DNA of 64,000 nt, from NCBI GenBank assembly GCA_016721865.1, contig JADKHF010000054.1, positions 1 to 64,000 of the forward strand, in the 5' to 3' direction. This DNA is from Nitrosomonas sp. (GTDB lineage: Bacteria; Pseudomonadota; Gammaproteobacteria; Burkholderiales; Nitrosomonadaceae). The notes under the pieces are model-generated. The model searched no databases, was not told where the DNA came from, and was given only the letters and a program-made list of their open reading frames with translations. The translations under genes and the position numbers were made by a program. The first letter of the stretch is position 1. Each line of letters opens with the position of its first letter. Below are positions 10,683 through 21,062 of the stretch, in pieces.

Positions 10683-10983
10683 TTAAGCGGGGAAGCTGGG
10701 AGTCTGTCGGACTTAAGGCCAATCCGCTGCGCCAATGGGAAAACGGTTTATATTTTTTCTGTTTTTATTGCATAATCTCGCTATGCGCTTCAAAATTGAG
10801 TAAACCTGCATTCGTTCTTCCACTTGGCTCGCGACGATTTCTTAAGTCTGGCAGGCGCTCAGGTGCATGATTCCTTCGCAATATTGCAGGATCTGCACTT
10901 AACTTAAGTATGGAAGTTGTCTTGAATAGATGGCTGAAGACCTATATTTTAACGTTCCTGAATCTCTAATGAAGATTTTAAGT
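10683..10983. other. Intergenic region SMR transporter / greB
   Basis: About 300 bp with no supportable gene. It must contain the greB promoter; I could not assign clear -35 and -10 boxes. An in-frame start at 10930 would extend GreB with residues that do not match the family. Confidence 0.5.
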
Positions 10984-11532
10984 ATGAGCAAAGCATTCAC
11001 CAAGGAAAGCGAAGACGACGACGAACTCGACGGCACGCCGAAATTACCGCAGGGTTTGAAGAACTATATCACCCCGGCTGGACATCAGCGATTGAAAGAC
11101 GAATTCGATCAGTTGTGGAAAGTGGAGCGCCCGGAGTTGGTTAAAACTATTACCTGGGCGGCTTCCAATGGCGATCGTTCGGAGAATGGCGATTACATCT
11201 ACGGCAAGAGGCGCCTGCGTGAAATCGACCGCCGCTTGCGTTTCTTGTCCAGACGCTTGGAAAACGCTGAAGTGGTTGACCCCGCGCAGCGCGGTGAATG
11301 CGATCAAGTGTTCTTCGGCGCTACCGTGACCGTCAGCAATGCGCAAGGCGAGGAACATACCTACAGCATCGTCGGCCTGGACGAGGTAGATCCCGGTCGC
11401 GGCCGTATCAGTTGGATTTCTCCGCTGGCCAAGGCACTGCTCAAAGCACGTGAAGGCGATTCAGTTAAGCTGCACACACCAGTCGGCGTGGAAGAACTGG
11501 AAGTGGTGGAGATTCGCTACGAGGCGTTGTGA
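10984..11532 (+). CDS. greB: Transcription elongation factor GreB
   Basis: GreB enters the secondary channel of RNA polymerase and stimulates cleavage of backtracked RNA. The N-terminal coiled coil contains the catalytic-tip acidic residues in AASNGDRSENGDYIYGKRRLREID. The C-terminal FKBP-like domain includes FGATVTVSNAQGEEHTYSIVG and RISWISPLAKALL. The GKRRLREID segment marks it as GreB rather than GreA. ATG at 10984 gives MSKAFTKESEDDDE, a common GreB beginning, and a normal length of 183 residues. Confidence 0.95.
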   Translation: MSKAFTKESEDDDELDGTPKLPQGLKNYITPAGHQRLKDEFDQLWKVERPELVKTITWAASNGDRSENGDYIYGKRRLREIDRRLRFLSRRLENAEVVDPAQRGECDQVFFGATVTVSNAQGEEHTYSIVGLDEVDPGRGRISWISPLAKALLKAREGDSVKLHTPVGVEELEVVEIRYEAL

Positions 11533-11600
11533 AACTCGATTGCCAGATTCCTCTTACTAACTTGGTTACTCAAGATTCAATCAATCGTTGAGGATCTGAA

Positions 11601-12754
11601 TTGAGAAGATACATCGCATATGTCTTCCTGTTTTTGCTGATCGCGGTCCCATTTGTGTTTGTCGGCATCCTTCACCGGGTGGTGGCGGATCAGCCGACGG
11701 TCAACCGTGTTGCAGAATTCACACCGGCGCATATCGAGCGCGCCAAGCACATCATTAAAACGAATGATCCGCGCACGATGAAGCCAGGCGTGCTACATAC
11801 ACTTACACTTTCGCAGGAAGAAGTCGATCTGGCCGTCAACTATCTTGCCAGCCGCTACGCACGAGGCAGTTCTCGTATCGTGCTACAGCCGGACAAGGTG
11901 ATCCTCTCCGCTAGCTTCGAACTTCCGTCCAATCCTTTTGGACGATTCCTGAACATCTCGGCATTGCTGCATGGAAGCGATGGGTTTCCAGTTTTCGATC
12001 AACTGCAGATCGGGCAATTACCGGTTCCTGAGTGGCTTGCGGATACGCTGCTCGAATACGCACTACAACAACTCAGCACGCGTGAAGACTACCGAATCGC
12101 GAGTGATACCATTAAGAAAATCAGTGTTGCAAATGGTCGATTTACCGTAACCTACGATTGGCAGGAAAACCTGTCGGATCGGATCAGGAATATCATGCTG
12201 CCGCACGAAGAACAGGAACGATTGAAGGCATATCAGGAACGACTCGTTGAGCACGACCGCAGTGCTTCAGACACGACCGAGATGATGCTTATAGATTTGA
12301 TGGCGCCGCTGTTCAGGTTGGCAGCCGAACGCTCCACGAACGGCGATGCCATGGCGGAAAACCGCGCGGCAATCATGGCGTTGGCGTTCTTTGTGAATGG
12401 TAAGGAATTCGGGGCCATCGTACCTGCCGTGCGAGACTGGCCGCAACCACGGTCACGCGTGGTATTGCTGGACGGACGTGAGGATTTTTCGCAGCATTTT
12501 ACGATATCCGCTGCGATCGCCGCCAACGCTTCGGCGAACTGGCGGTAAGCAACAAAGAATCTGCGCTGAGAGTGCAACGCAAGGTTACTCGAGGTATCCG
12601 CGATTCGGATATCCTGCCAAAAGTTGTGGATCTGCCCGAATTCATGCCTGAGGCCGAATTTAGAAAACGCTTTGGCGGTATCGGTTCGCCCGTTTATAAG
12701 CGCATGATGGACGATATCGAAAGACGCATTGCCGCTTTGCCATTGTATCGCTGA
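11601..12754 (+). pseudogene. Uncharacterised membrane-anchored protein, broken near the C-terminus
   Basis: The first part (11601 to about 12530) starts MRRYIAYVFLFLLIAVPFVF, an N-terminal membrane anchor, followed by an extracytoplasmic region of about 290 residues. It then reads FTISAAIAANA and runs to a stop at 12546-12548 in its own frame. In the next frame the sequence continues RFGELAVSNKES up to RRMMDDIERR-type residues and a stop at 12752-12754. The two pieces look like one protein, but the junction (about 12525-12535) seems to lack more than one base, so a small internal deletion is more likely than a simple indel. No function is assigned. The nearest upstream gene is greB, 68 bp away. 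Confidence 0.6.
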
Positions 12755-12802
12755 CTGGGAATGTGTCTGGATAAAACGATGAGCACACCCGCGTTACTTT
12801 CT

Positions 12803-13222
12803 TCAATCTTGCAAAATATCACCATCGAGATAAAACCATGCCCCGCCTTCGTGCATGAACCGGCTGATTTCATGCAACCGATAAGCACGCCCATTAATTT
12901 TGTAACGTGCGATAAATTCAACAATGGCGCGATCAGGAGCGGATTGTTCGTGACCTTTCACTGTGAGACCAACCCATTGATTAGGCGTATTATTTGCCAG
13001 TTCGAGCGAGCCGGGACGAGCGCTGTGATGCCAGGTTGCCAGCAGATAGTCTTCACGATTAAGCGTATACGCGGTGTAACGTGAGCGCATCAGGTGTTCC
13101 GCGGTGGTGGCCACTTCACCGTGATCCAGATAGCGGCCGCAACAATCACTGTATTGCTTGGAACTGCCGCATGGACAGTACGGTGAGTGCGGTGTTTTCA
13201 AATTGGCGGCTTCAGTATTCAT
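12803..13222 (-). CDS. YchJ-family SEC-C motif protein
   Basis: About 139 residues with an N-terminal zinc-binding SEC-C-like motif, YCPCGSSKQYSDCCGRYL, whose cysteines match the YchJ family. The NTF2-like YchJ domain follows (AEHLMRSRYTAYTLNREDYL and ATWHHSARP). The molecular role of YchJ proteins is not established. ATG at 13222 gives MNTEAANLK; a TTG start two codons earlier is less likely. It is convergent with the preceding gene and divergent from dinB. Confidence 0.85.
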   Translation of the reverse strand: MNTEAANLKTPHSPYCPCGSSKQYSDCCGRYLDHGEVATTAEHLMRSRYTAYTLNREDYLLATWHHSARPGSLELANNTPNQWVGLTVKGHEQSAPDRAIVEFIARYKINGRAYRLHEISRFMHEGGAWFYLDGDILQD

Positions 13223-13287
13223 ATACAATGCTGTTTATTTGGCAGTGTAATTTATCACATCCTTTTTATGTTGATATCGTGTGAGCA

Positions 13288-14442
13288 ATGAACGCCCCGC
13301 AACGCCGTATCGCTCATTTGGATATGGATGCTTTTTATGCATCTGTTGAATTACTGCGTTATCCTGAATTACGCGGTTTGCCTGTTGTAATCGGCGGGCG
13401 GAATGAGCATCAGCCAACGATGCGGGCGGATGGCAGCAAGCATTTTTCCCGGCTGCGCGATTATTCCGGTCGCGGCGTCATTACGACTGCTACTTATGCA
13501 GCGCGTGCAATGGGTGTCCATTCCGCCATGGGTGTGATGAAAGCTGCACAACTTGCGCCAGATGCGATTCTTCTGCCGGTTGATTTTCCTCTTTATCGCC
13601 ATTATTCGCATTTGTTCAAGGCTGCGGTTTCTGGTATAGCCTCACAGATTGAAGATTCCGGTATTGATGAAATCTACATTGATCTTAGCGATCTGCCGGA
13701 TGATACCTTGGCACTGGCACGGCGCATTAAGCAGGCGGTGAAGGATACTACCGGACTTTCATGTTCCATTGGCATCACGCCAAACAAGTTACTGTCAAAA
13801 ATTTGTTCAGATCTTGAGAAACCCGATGGGTTGACTATCCTTGGAGTGTCTGACATTCCTGAGCGGATTTGGCCTTGCCGGTGCGTAAAATTAACGGTAT
13901 CGGCCCGAAAGCCGCCAACAAACTCGCATTACTGGGTATCACAACGATTGCCGAGCTGGCGCAAGCCGAATTGAGATTTCTCCAGATTCACTTTGGACGC
14001 AGCTATTCGATTTGGTTATATGAAGCATCCCGTGGTAGTGATCAGCGGCCAGTGATTACCGATGCTGAACCTAAATCTATCAGCCGGGAAACCACTTTTG
14101 AACAGGATCTTCATCCACGCCAGGATCGCTCTGACTTATCAGAGGCATTTACAACATTGTGCTCACAAGTAGCCGATGATCTGAACCACAAAGGTTATGT
14201 TGGGCGTACTATCAGCATCAAATTGCGTTTCGAGGATTTTTATACGATTACCCGTGATTTCTCGCTGACTTCGCACACCGCCGATTCCACTTTGATACGC
14301 CGTGCAGCGGAGAATGTTTGCGGCGAGTGCCGCTGAAGAAAAAATTCGATTACTAGGCGTAAAGGTCACTACACTTTACCCGGTTAAATCCAAGCTAGGA
14401 GCCGAACTTCCTCGCCAGAGAGAGTTGCCGCTGGTATTTTGA
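13288..14442 (+). CDS. dinB: DNA polymerase IV (two compensating frameshifts)
   Basis: Pol IV is the Y-family translesion polymerase. The catalytic acidic motifs are DMDAFYASVE near the N-terminus and GIDEIYIDLSDLP in the palm. GITPNKLLSKICSDLEKPDG and the helix-hairpin-helix KINGIGPKAANKLALLGI follow. The little-finger domain runs to GVKVTTLYPVKSKLG and RQRELPLVF. Two breaks, near 13870 and near 14307, are compensating: the span is exactly 385 codons. The gene is probably intact in the organism. Immediately downstream the insertion-sequence graveyard begins. Confidence 0.9.
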
Positions 14443-14461
14443 AGCATTGCAAGTGGATGTT

Positions 14462-14790
14462 AGGGTCTGTTGACATTTTGCAGTAATCATTTAATAAATA
14501 TAGACAAACTCGTAGTATTGAGGTTCCTATACCACCAATAAAACGAGTTTGCGATGCCCTGCTTGATGCTCAGTGATGAGTTTTGGTGAAGCTGTAGAAG
14601 ATTCTTCTTCAAGAAGCCATTTATAACAAGCGCAATTTGCGCATGACGGTAGAAGGAATGCTGTATCGAATGCGGGTTGGTTGTCCGTGGAGAGACTTGC
14701 GTTGATCATTGATCCAGATTGTGAATGGGAATTTATTGATGGCAGCTACGTTATAGATCCGGCCAATCAATAGTTTGAATTTTTGGTGAT
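14462..14790 (+). mobile_element. 5' remnant of an IS5-family (IS427-like) element
   Basis: The left end AGGGTCTGTTGACATTT (from 14462) is also found, inverted, at the outer end of the relic near 20170. The coding remains include MTVEGMLYRMRVGCPWR in one frame, typical of IS427-group IS5 transposases, and DPDCEWEFIDGSYV after a deletion. The C-terminal half is missing. It is a dead fragment, with an IS630 fragment directly following it. Confidence 0.7.
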
Positions 14791-14795
14791 TTTGC

Positions 14796-15091
14796 ATGTC
14801 GCAGAAGGATGGAAAAATAGATGCAAGAACCTTAAAAGATGAAGCGCTGCATGAACGTCGTCGGCAAGTGATTCGTCTTCACAAGCGAGGCGGCAAACCT
14901 GGGCAAATAGCGCAAGTTACGGAGCTGAGCGCCACACGGCTGTGAAGAAGATTATTCGACTTTATGAAGAAGGTGGTGCAGCTGGGCTAAAGCCTGGTAG
15001 ACGCGGACGACGTACGGGTGACAAACGCAGCTTAAGCGAAGAGCAGGAGTTGAGATTGAACGGCTTATTGTGATAAACGTCCTGAGCAACT
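14796..15091 (+). pseudogene. N-terminal fragment of an IS630-type transposase
   Basis: The frame starting at 14796 reads MSQKDGKIDARTLKDEALH, then ERRRQVIRLHKRGGKPGQIA and, after a frame change near 14940, KKIIRLYEEGGAAGLKPGRRG. This is the helix-turn-helix domain of an IS630 family transposase, different from the copy at 1-1193. The catalytic domain is absent: the IS1111-like element inserted at about 15092 cuts it off, and no continuation is found on the far side. Confidence 0.7.
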
Positions 15092-15184
15092 GAAGATAAT
15101 GGAATGGACGCCCACTACCCAAAACGGCATCAAAGTGCCAAAGTAGTGGTGCAATGACCACTCAACTAGATAGGAGCGTCCGAC

Positions 15185-16220
15185 ATGAAGATTACAACAA
15201 TAGGCATTGATTTGGCAAAAGAGGTGTTTCAGATCCACGGTGTAGATGAGTATGGCAAGGCTGTGCTGCGTAAGCAATTACGCCGCGGACAGATGACGGA
15301 GTTCTTTGCCAATCTGGGGCCTTGCCTGATTGGCTTAGAAGCGTGCGGTAGTTCCCACCACTGGGCGAGAAAGTTGGGTGGATTTGGGCATACTGTCAAG
15401 CTCATGTCGCCCCAGTTCGTCAAGCCCTATGTCAAGACTAACAAGCATGATATGGCCGATGCAGAAGCGATTTTTGAAGCAGTTACTCGACCCAATATGC
15501 GCTTTGTAAACCGATCAAGAATGTTGAGCAACAGGCCATTCTATCAGTGCACCGAGCCAGACAGGGATTTGTCAAGGCAAGAACCGCACAGGCAAATCAG
15601 ATACGCGGTCTACTCTCTGAGTTTGGTATCGTCATTCCTCAGGATCCAATCGATTGGCAAACGCATGCCTGACGTTCTGGAAGATGCTTAAAATGGTTTG
15701 CCAGGAACAATGCGCCGAGTGCTGGAAAGACTGAATGACCACCTGAAGGAGCTGGATCGGCAGGTGAGAGTTAGAGTTGCAAATCAAGCTTGGCACAAGG
15801 AGAGCGAAGCCAGCCAAAGACTGGAAGCCATTCCGGTGTTGGCCCGATTACAGCGAGCGCCATTGTGGCAACTGTGGGGAATGCTACAGAGTTCAAGAGC
15901 AGTAGACAATTGGCCGCATGGCCAGGGTTAGTGCCCAAGCAGCATTCAAGCGGTGGCAAACGGTTATTGCTCGGTATCAGCAAACGCGGGGATACTTATC
16001 TTCGCACCCTGCTGATCCATGGAGCAAACAGTCATCCGCTTTGCCGAGAAGAAGGCCGAGCCAGAAAGCTGGCTGCGCAAGCTGATAACACGGCGCAATA
16101 AGAACGTTGCTGCTGTTGCCCTGGCAAATAAGAACGCTCGCATCATCTGGGCATTGCTCACCCAGAAAGCGACATTTCACCCCGATCACACTATGGCAAC
16201 ATACTGCTGCGGCTCATTGA
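15185..16220 (+). pseudogene. IS110/IS1111-type DEDD transposase, copy A (frameshifted)
   Basis: The N-terminal RuvC-like DEDD domain begins MKITTIGIDLAKEVFQIHGVD, then LIGLEACGSSHHWARKL and KHDMADAEAIFEAV. The C-terminal transposase_20 domain reads, in pieces, LEAIP, GPITASAIVATVGNATEFKS, LVPKQHSSGGKRLLLGISKRG and DTYLRTLLIHGA with the conserved serine region. Several one-base indels break the frame (near 15510, 15650-15690, 15770-15840 and 16060). Read across them, the end is the family-like AAAH before TGA at 16218-16220. IS110 enzymes recombine DNA guided by an element-encoded RNA. Confidence 0.85.
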
Positions 16221-16500
16221 TCGTGAGGGTTGAATAGAAGCGTATGGGTATGTTGCATTAAAAACGAGTTTAAGGAGAAAGATTACCACCGATTGCACAG
16301 GCAATCATGACATGATGCGAGACTGGTCAGACCGTGAGTAGCTAAACCTGACTTAGCCCAGGGCATAGAGCACGTGAAGATGATAAGGTGCTACTCAGCA
16401 ATTCCATCAGGGACAGAGGCAATGCGCTTCACATAAAGTCCGGATGTATGGCGGCAATCTTTGCGTTCTTGAGATCATAGATTGAAGGCTTTGCAAAAAT
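16221..16500 (+). ncRNA. Candidate guide RNA (seekRNA/bridge-RNA) region of copy A
   Basis: About 280 bases between the transposase stop and the right end, with no open frame, alignable in all three copies. It contains a perfect hairpin GATTGCACAGGCAATC (16291-16306) and a longer-range complementary pair GAGTAGC (16336-16342) / GCTACTC (16390-16396). Both pair in copy C as well, and the longer-range pair is retained in copy B. In the IS1111 group the guide RNA is known to be encoded downstream of the transposase, so position fits. RNA production itself is inferred. Confidence 0.55.
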
Positions 16501-16514
16501 GTATGGGCGTCCAT

Positions 16515-16990
16515 GTATGGGTTGATGGCGGGTTTCGCCCGGCTTACAACGCGCAATATGCCACCGATACCAAACTCAAATCATCGTGGGAGTCGAGGTG
16601 AGCACGGCAGGTAGTGACATGGGCAACTGGTGCCAATGATCGATCAAGTTAATGAACGCTACAGCAAAACCCGCAGCAGTGGCTGGTCGATGGTGGCTAT
16701 CCAGCCCATAATCAACTGGATCAAGCAGAAACGAAGACCTGCGTTTACGCGCCCATACCAAAATCGAGAGACGATGCCAGGAAAGTATACAAGGAGCGAG
16801 CCGCAACCGCCGAATGTGTCAATGCACTAGCCAGGGAACGCGGACTAACCCGGCTGAGTACGTGGCAGAACCAAGGTGCGGGGCGTATTGTTACTCCATG
16901 CGCTAGCGCACAACTTGATGCGAACCTTTGCCTTAGCGCCCGAATTGCTCGGATTTGGCACCCAACACAGTCCATTTCGTTAGTGGCTGG
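16515..16990 (+). pseudogene. C-terminal remnant of an IS1182-type transposase
   Basis: Reading across frameshifts gives pieces such as FRPAYNAQYATDTKL, VPMIDQVNERY, an internal RDDARKVYKERAATAECVNAL, and a terminal LYALAHNLMRTFALAPELL. These belong to the second half of IS1182-family transposases. The N-terminal half is absent: the IS1111-like copy A directly precedes it. There is no intact frame and it should be inactive. Confidence 0.65.
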
Positions 16991-17004
16991 CGGGCAAAGG
17001 GAGC

Positions 17005-17414
17005 AGAATAATCGCAGAATCGGGGGGAAAGCGGCTGGCTTGACGCTCTTTTGAAAGACAGGGTGTCAATCTGATGTATGCCATGGAAAATCGTGTCGGC
17101 TCAATGCTGTCTTCGCCAGAATGCTACCCCTCGCAAAAATCGATTTTTCACAGCCTCTGAGCGTATCCTCGAATTGAATCGCGGCCATTGGACAATTGAG
17201 AATCGCTTGCCACTATGTGATCGATTGGAATTTCGATGAAGATCGAAGTCGTATCCGTACGGGCAACGACCCCGAAAACATCTCCCGCCTGCGTCGCTTT
17301 GCAGTCGGCGTTATTCAGTTCATCTCCGACGGAAAATCCAGCGTCGCTCAAAAAATGCAACAGTTAAACCAGAAATACCCGTTTGGTATTCGACTATCTA
17401 CGGATGACGTTTAA
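17005..17414 (+). pseudogene. C-terminal remnant of an ISAs1-type transposase
   Basis: The frames near 17090-17410 contain RGHWTIENRL, HYVIDWNFDEDRSRIRTGN and DPENISRLRRFAVGVIQF, the typical end of ISAs1-family transposases. The first two-thirds of the gene are missing. It separates the IS cluster from the CPBP protease gene. Confidence 0.65.
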
Positions 17415-17615
17415 TTCAACTCAACTATGTTTGCTTTGAGTTCAAAGAGAACAAATTTGCCGTGGCAATAAACCAACGATGAATCATGTGTCATGTTTTT
17501 TTTACTTTCATTTTTAAACTTCTTTTTATAAGCTAGCCAGAATGATATGAATTAGTATTGCGCTAATTATCTGCGCTAACACCACAATTAAAAGAAAATT
17601 CAGAAGGAATTTATT

Positions 17616-18277
17616 ATGTTTGAGCGTGCAAATATAAGTCGCATAGCACCTTTCGGCGCTTATGTCTTTTTCATGCTGCTGGAAGATATGTTATTGAAGT
17701 TTGGCTGGGAAGCTAATGATTTACGCCTGCTTTATGCGGTGAAAATAGCTGTCGTTGCTGGTTTGCTTTGGTTGATGAGAAGCGCCTATAGTGAATTGCG
17801 TTGGCCAATTGGCACAAGCTTTCGTACCTGGGTTGTTGCGATAGTTGCCGGTATCGTTGTATTCGTTGCCTGGATTAACTTGACGGCAGATTGGATGGTG
17901 ATGGGAGAGTCCGTTGGTTTTGATCCACGTGATGATAATGAAATCGACTGGTTTCTTGTTGTAGTGAGGCTGATTGGTGCGGCACTGGTGGTTCCAGTGA
18001 TGGAAGAGCTTTTCTGGCGATCATTTCTGATGCGCTGGATTGATCATCCAAACTTTCTTTCTGTTAATCCGGTGCATATCGGATTAAAGGCATTCTTTAT
18101 CACGGCTGCACTTTTGCTGTTGCGCAATCTATGGTTGGCCGGATTTTTGCTGGTATCGTTTATAACTTGTTATATATGCGTAGCGGAACATTGTGGTCAC
18201 CCATTCTCGCCCACGCAATCACCAACGCGATATTGGGTATATGGATCGTGTCGACAGGTAATTGGGGTTTCTGGTAG
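17616..18277 (+). CDS. CPBP-family intramembrane metalloprotease (frameshifted)
   Basis: CPBP (CAAX/Abi) proteases are multi-pass membrane enzymes. The first diagnostic motif is EELFWRSFLMRW (EExxxR type) near residue 130, preceded by several hydrophobic helices. Then the frame shifts around 18105-18150: NLWLAGF is in the first frame and AGIVYNLLYMRSG with SPILAHAITNAILG in the next, ending TGNWGFW at TAG 18275-18277. The His-containing ILAHAITN motif is conserved. The pattern resembles CPBP proteins linked to exosortase systems, but no exosortase is seen here. Two short indels in T runs probably explain the breaks. Confidence 0.75.
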
Positions 18278-18306
18278 AAGAGTTTGCTGGTGAGATTTTT
18301 TCTCAA

Positions 18307-19173
18307 TTAAACTATGTTCTCAGGATGTTCGACAATTTCTTGATAAATCAAGTGACGTAATGTATGTATCTGTTCTGATTTTATGTCGATAAATTCAACC
18401 CCAAAGCAGATTATTTTCTGGGCATTCTTATTGATTTCCTTTGCCGATCTGATAGTACTTTTTATTGTTAAGGTATTTCTTTGTCAAGAACTGTGATGGT
18501 AAAAGACAATGTGATCGTTGTGCCTGTTGATCCCAAAGTGATATCTGAGCTAATGCCTGCGCCGCATATACTAAGATCTATGATGGACACCGGGATGATC
18601 TTTCAATGATCAGATCCTTGAATATTACATTTAATTCTTCGTGATTTCCGAATGTTTTGACCTTGAATTTCCTTGGGGAAGGATAAGTGCAAATACTTAA
18701 ACGGTACTTTAATAACCTTGTCGACAAAGACTATAAAATTGAATACAGAATTTCCGCTGAATAAACTTACCTGAACTTGATCTCCTTCAATGAAAGGCTC
18801 CTACTAGCAGATCGGATGCGGGCATAGCGACGATGAGGGAGTTGTCTTGCACATAACCAATCAGCGTTGATACGTAGGAATTATATTTTATCTCGACAGG
18901 CCTTTTTAATTGCGAGGCAAGTTTGAGCTGTAGCTTATGCCCAACTTTGAGTTGCATATCATCAAAGCTAAACTTATTATTGTTTGACTCATTTTGTTTT
19001 GGTAGGGGCTTTTGCATACGGAATATCGCTGATCCTTCCAGTTGCTTTAATTCAGTTTCTGTTTTGAAGATATAACCGCGTTTCTGTATCTGCTGATGCG
19101 CTTGATCGAATAAATCCCATAGCAATGGTTGTCCAATTCTTAGATCGGTGGTTTGTATCGGTATCAAATTCAT
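18307..19173 (-). CDS. PilZ-domain protein, YcgR-like (frameshifted)
   Basis: YcgR-type proteins bind cyclic di-GMP through PilZ and act as motility brakes or other effectors. The N-terminal YcgR-like domain is 19173 to about 18790 (MNLIPIQTTDLRIGQPLLWD, then LKRPVEIKYNSYVSTLIGYV). After a break near 18800 the PilZ part continues with the nucleotide motif RKSRRIK and DLSICGAGI, matching RxxxR and D/NxSxxG. It ends HLIYQEIVEHPENIV at a stop at 18307-18309. The total span is 289 codons exactly, so the indels compensate. The gene is isolated between mobile remnants. Confidence 0.75.
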
Positions 19174-19471
19174 AATTGATTATTTTTAGTGTAAACAATG
19201 AATATTTGTTCAACGAATCAAGTAGTCGCCTTGTATTAATGCAGTCCAATGTTTTCGCCAGACTTTTTTAAACGGTGTAAGTGATTTAGAACTTTAGTAG
19301 GGAGAATGTTCCGGGATGGATGCATCGGCATGGAATAAGCTGGTTATTGAGTTTTTTAGCAGGTAATGACATTTTCTATTGCAGATCATGCATTACGTGT
19401 AGATTTGTATGGATATAACAGAGCTTTGTTTGATCGCTGAGTTTGAATGTATGTAGTGCGATGCGTATTTT
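19174..19471. other. Intergenic region with no recognised gene
   Basis: About 300 bp upstream of the PilZ gene. A short frame, MTFSIADHALRVDLYGYNR, ends just before the IS427-like relic begins and might be the cut-off start of another gene, but it is too short to identify. No other structure was seen. Confidence 0.4.
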
Positions 19472-20170
19472 CTTTGGTCTGTTGCTTTCACATAGGAAGC
19501 CAGATATCCCAGCCTGGCGACCCTTTGTAATTTCTCTTCGTTTGTCATATCGTGTTGCCACTGCGCGATACTGCTTTAATCGCGCAAAGTGTTTTCCCAA
19601 TGCCGATATTTATCAGCCTCCGTCTGCATTACCTTTCATGGTGCGCTTTCTTGGTATTACAGGGCTGGCTCCCCTTCTGCTCCCGTATACAATCACTGTC
19701 ACGCCTTTGTCCAATCGCTTCCGCGTCGGTGCCTGGCAACGTGCGATCAGCTTCCCCCGGTGATCTCAAACTCACTGGCCCTCACCCAGTGAATCTTCGT
19801 GGTATTCCCTGCCGGCTTTCCCGATGGCCTGCGGCTCCGCTCCCGCCTATGCTGATGCGCTTTAACGTGCTGCCATCAAAAATTCCATTCACATCCGGGT
19901 CATGATCCGCCTTGAAAATCCTATCCCTTGCCTCTGCCACGCGCTGCCTTTGTAGATGGTTCCCGCCCCCAATGCCGGCAGTCTCTCCGGCCCCCCGTTT
20001 CGGTACGCATTCCTTCTCCGTCTGCCATTGCGCTTGTTATAATGCTTTGGCAGAATCTTCTCCCTTCGCCACCCCCGGCCAGCGGGGCTCGCACTCGTTT
20101 TTTGGTGGTTGGAACCTCAATCACGAGTTTCTCTATTTATTAAATAATTACCCAAATGTCAACAGACCCT
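19472..20170 (-). mobile_element. Highly decayed IS5-family (IS427-like) relic
   Basis: Read on the minus strand from 20170, the sequence follows the remnant at 14462: AGGGTCTGTTGACATTTGGG, an A+T stretch, and then the same order of features with many substitutions. Near 19590-19540 it encodes FARLKQYRAVATRYDKR, the typical C-terminal segment of IS427-type transposases. The far end has GGTCTGTTGCTTTCAC near 19472-19495, a degenerate inverted repeat. The middle is unusually G+C-rich for this window and has no open frame. It is old, and an IS5 element has inserted at its outer end. Confidence 0.65.
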
Positions 20171-20172
20171 AA

Positions 20173-21062
20173 GGAAACGCTGAATAATTCACTCTACAAA
20201 AGAATTTCGCTGGCGTTTTTTTGGGTGTCGGGTAGAAATTCGGTATTTTCTGGCCTCAATCGTGTCATTCTTTGCAGTATTTTCCTCATTTTTCGTTTTC
20301 AGGGCGCACTTGACTATCAGTGCCACATCCAAACACATCCGTTTCATCACCATGCAGCAGTGCCTGTGCCTGAGTAACGTCGTGAACATTGGCAGCCGGT
20401 TCCAATCAGGGTGTGAACAAGCCTTGACTGCGCATCAACACCAATTTGCACCTTCATGCCGAAATGCCACTGTTGCCTTTCCTGGTTTGATGCATCCTGG
20501 TATCGCGTTTTCTTCCTTATTCCTGGTTGAAGGAGGCGCGCAGCAATCAGTGTGGCATCAACAATCGTGCCCTCGCGAAGAAATAGTTCCCTCTCAGTCA
20601 GATGGACGTTGATCGCAGTGAAGATCGATTCAGTCAGATGATGCTCTTCCAGCAGATGGCGAAATTTGAGCAGTGTCGTCGCATCCGGCGCGGTTTCTTG
20701 ATTCAGATCAATGCGGACGGCGAGTTGCCTGACTGTCGTATACGGCATCCTCAACGCCCTCATCCGAAAGACCGCAGCACTGTTGCAAAACACATGCGGG
20801 GTATCCGTTCCAGACCAACAGGTGGACGGCCAAGTTTACCACTAGCCGGATAGTGCGGCGCGTTGACATTCGTCAGCGATGCCCAAGGCGTTGCTGCTTC
20901 GATTCCGATCAGAAAGCGATCCCGCCGAGTCTGTCTCTCCTTTGCTGCATATTCCAGTTCAGAAAAACGTGATTGCATCTATTTATAGCATATTATCAAC
21001 ATGATGCATTTTTTCAGTCTTCAGAAATTCAGGTTGATGTATCTGGATAAATCCGTGTTTCC
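20173..21062 (-). mobile_element. IS5-family element with CTAA target duplication
   Basis: The ends GGAAACGCTGAAT (from 20173) and ATCCGTGTTTCC (to 21062) are imperfect inverted repeats. They are flanked by a 4-bp direct repeat CTAA (20169-20172 and 21063-21066), matching the YTAR target duplication of IS5 elements. The 890-bp body carries a broken transposase gene on the minus strand. It inserted at the edge of the IS427-like relic. Confidence 0.85.
20190..20978 (-). pseudogene. IS5-group transposase, truncated and frameshifted
   Basis: From ATG at 20978 it reads MQSRFSELEYAAKERQTRRD, the standard IS5-group start, then GRPPVGLERIPRMCF. After a frame change come VRIDLNQETAPDATTLLKFR, LREGTIVDATLIAA and QWHFGMKVQIGVDAQS, containing the first catalytic Asp. 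After HTLIGT the frame is lost again and the C-terminal third, with the last catalytic Glu, is missing or unrecognisable. It should be inactive. Confidence 0.8.

Larger units (their letters stand above)
15092..16514 (+). mobile_element. IS110-family (IS1111-group) element, copy A
   Basis: One of three related copies in the window (others at 37763-38963 inverted and 41001-42413). All share GAAGATAATGGAATGGACG at the left end. All have a 12-bp subterminal inverted repeat, ATGGACGCCCAC near the left end and GTGGGCGTCCAT near the right (slightly altered in copy A). Subterminal rather than terminal repeats and a long non-coding 3' region are features of the IS1111 group. Left boundary is where the three copies stop matching. 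Copy A is inserted within an IS630 relic on the left and adjoins an IS1182 relic on the right. Confidence 0.85.

Noticed and set aside
19443..20143. Several overlapping frames in the G+C-rich stretch
   Set aside because: All are explained by a decayed IS427-like transposase on the minus strand; none shows a protein-like sequence of its own.
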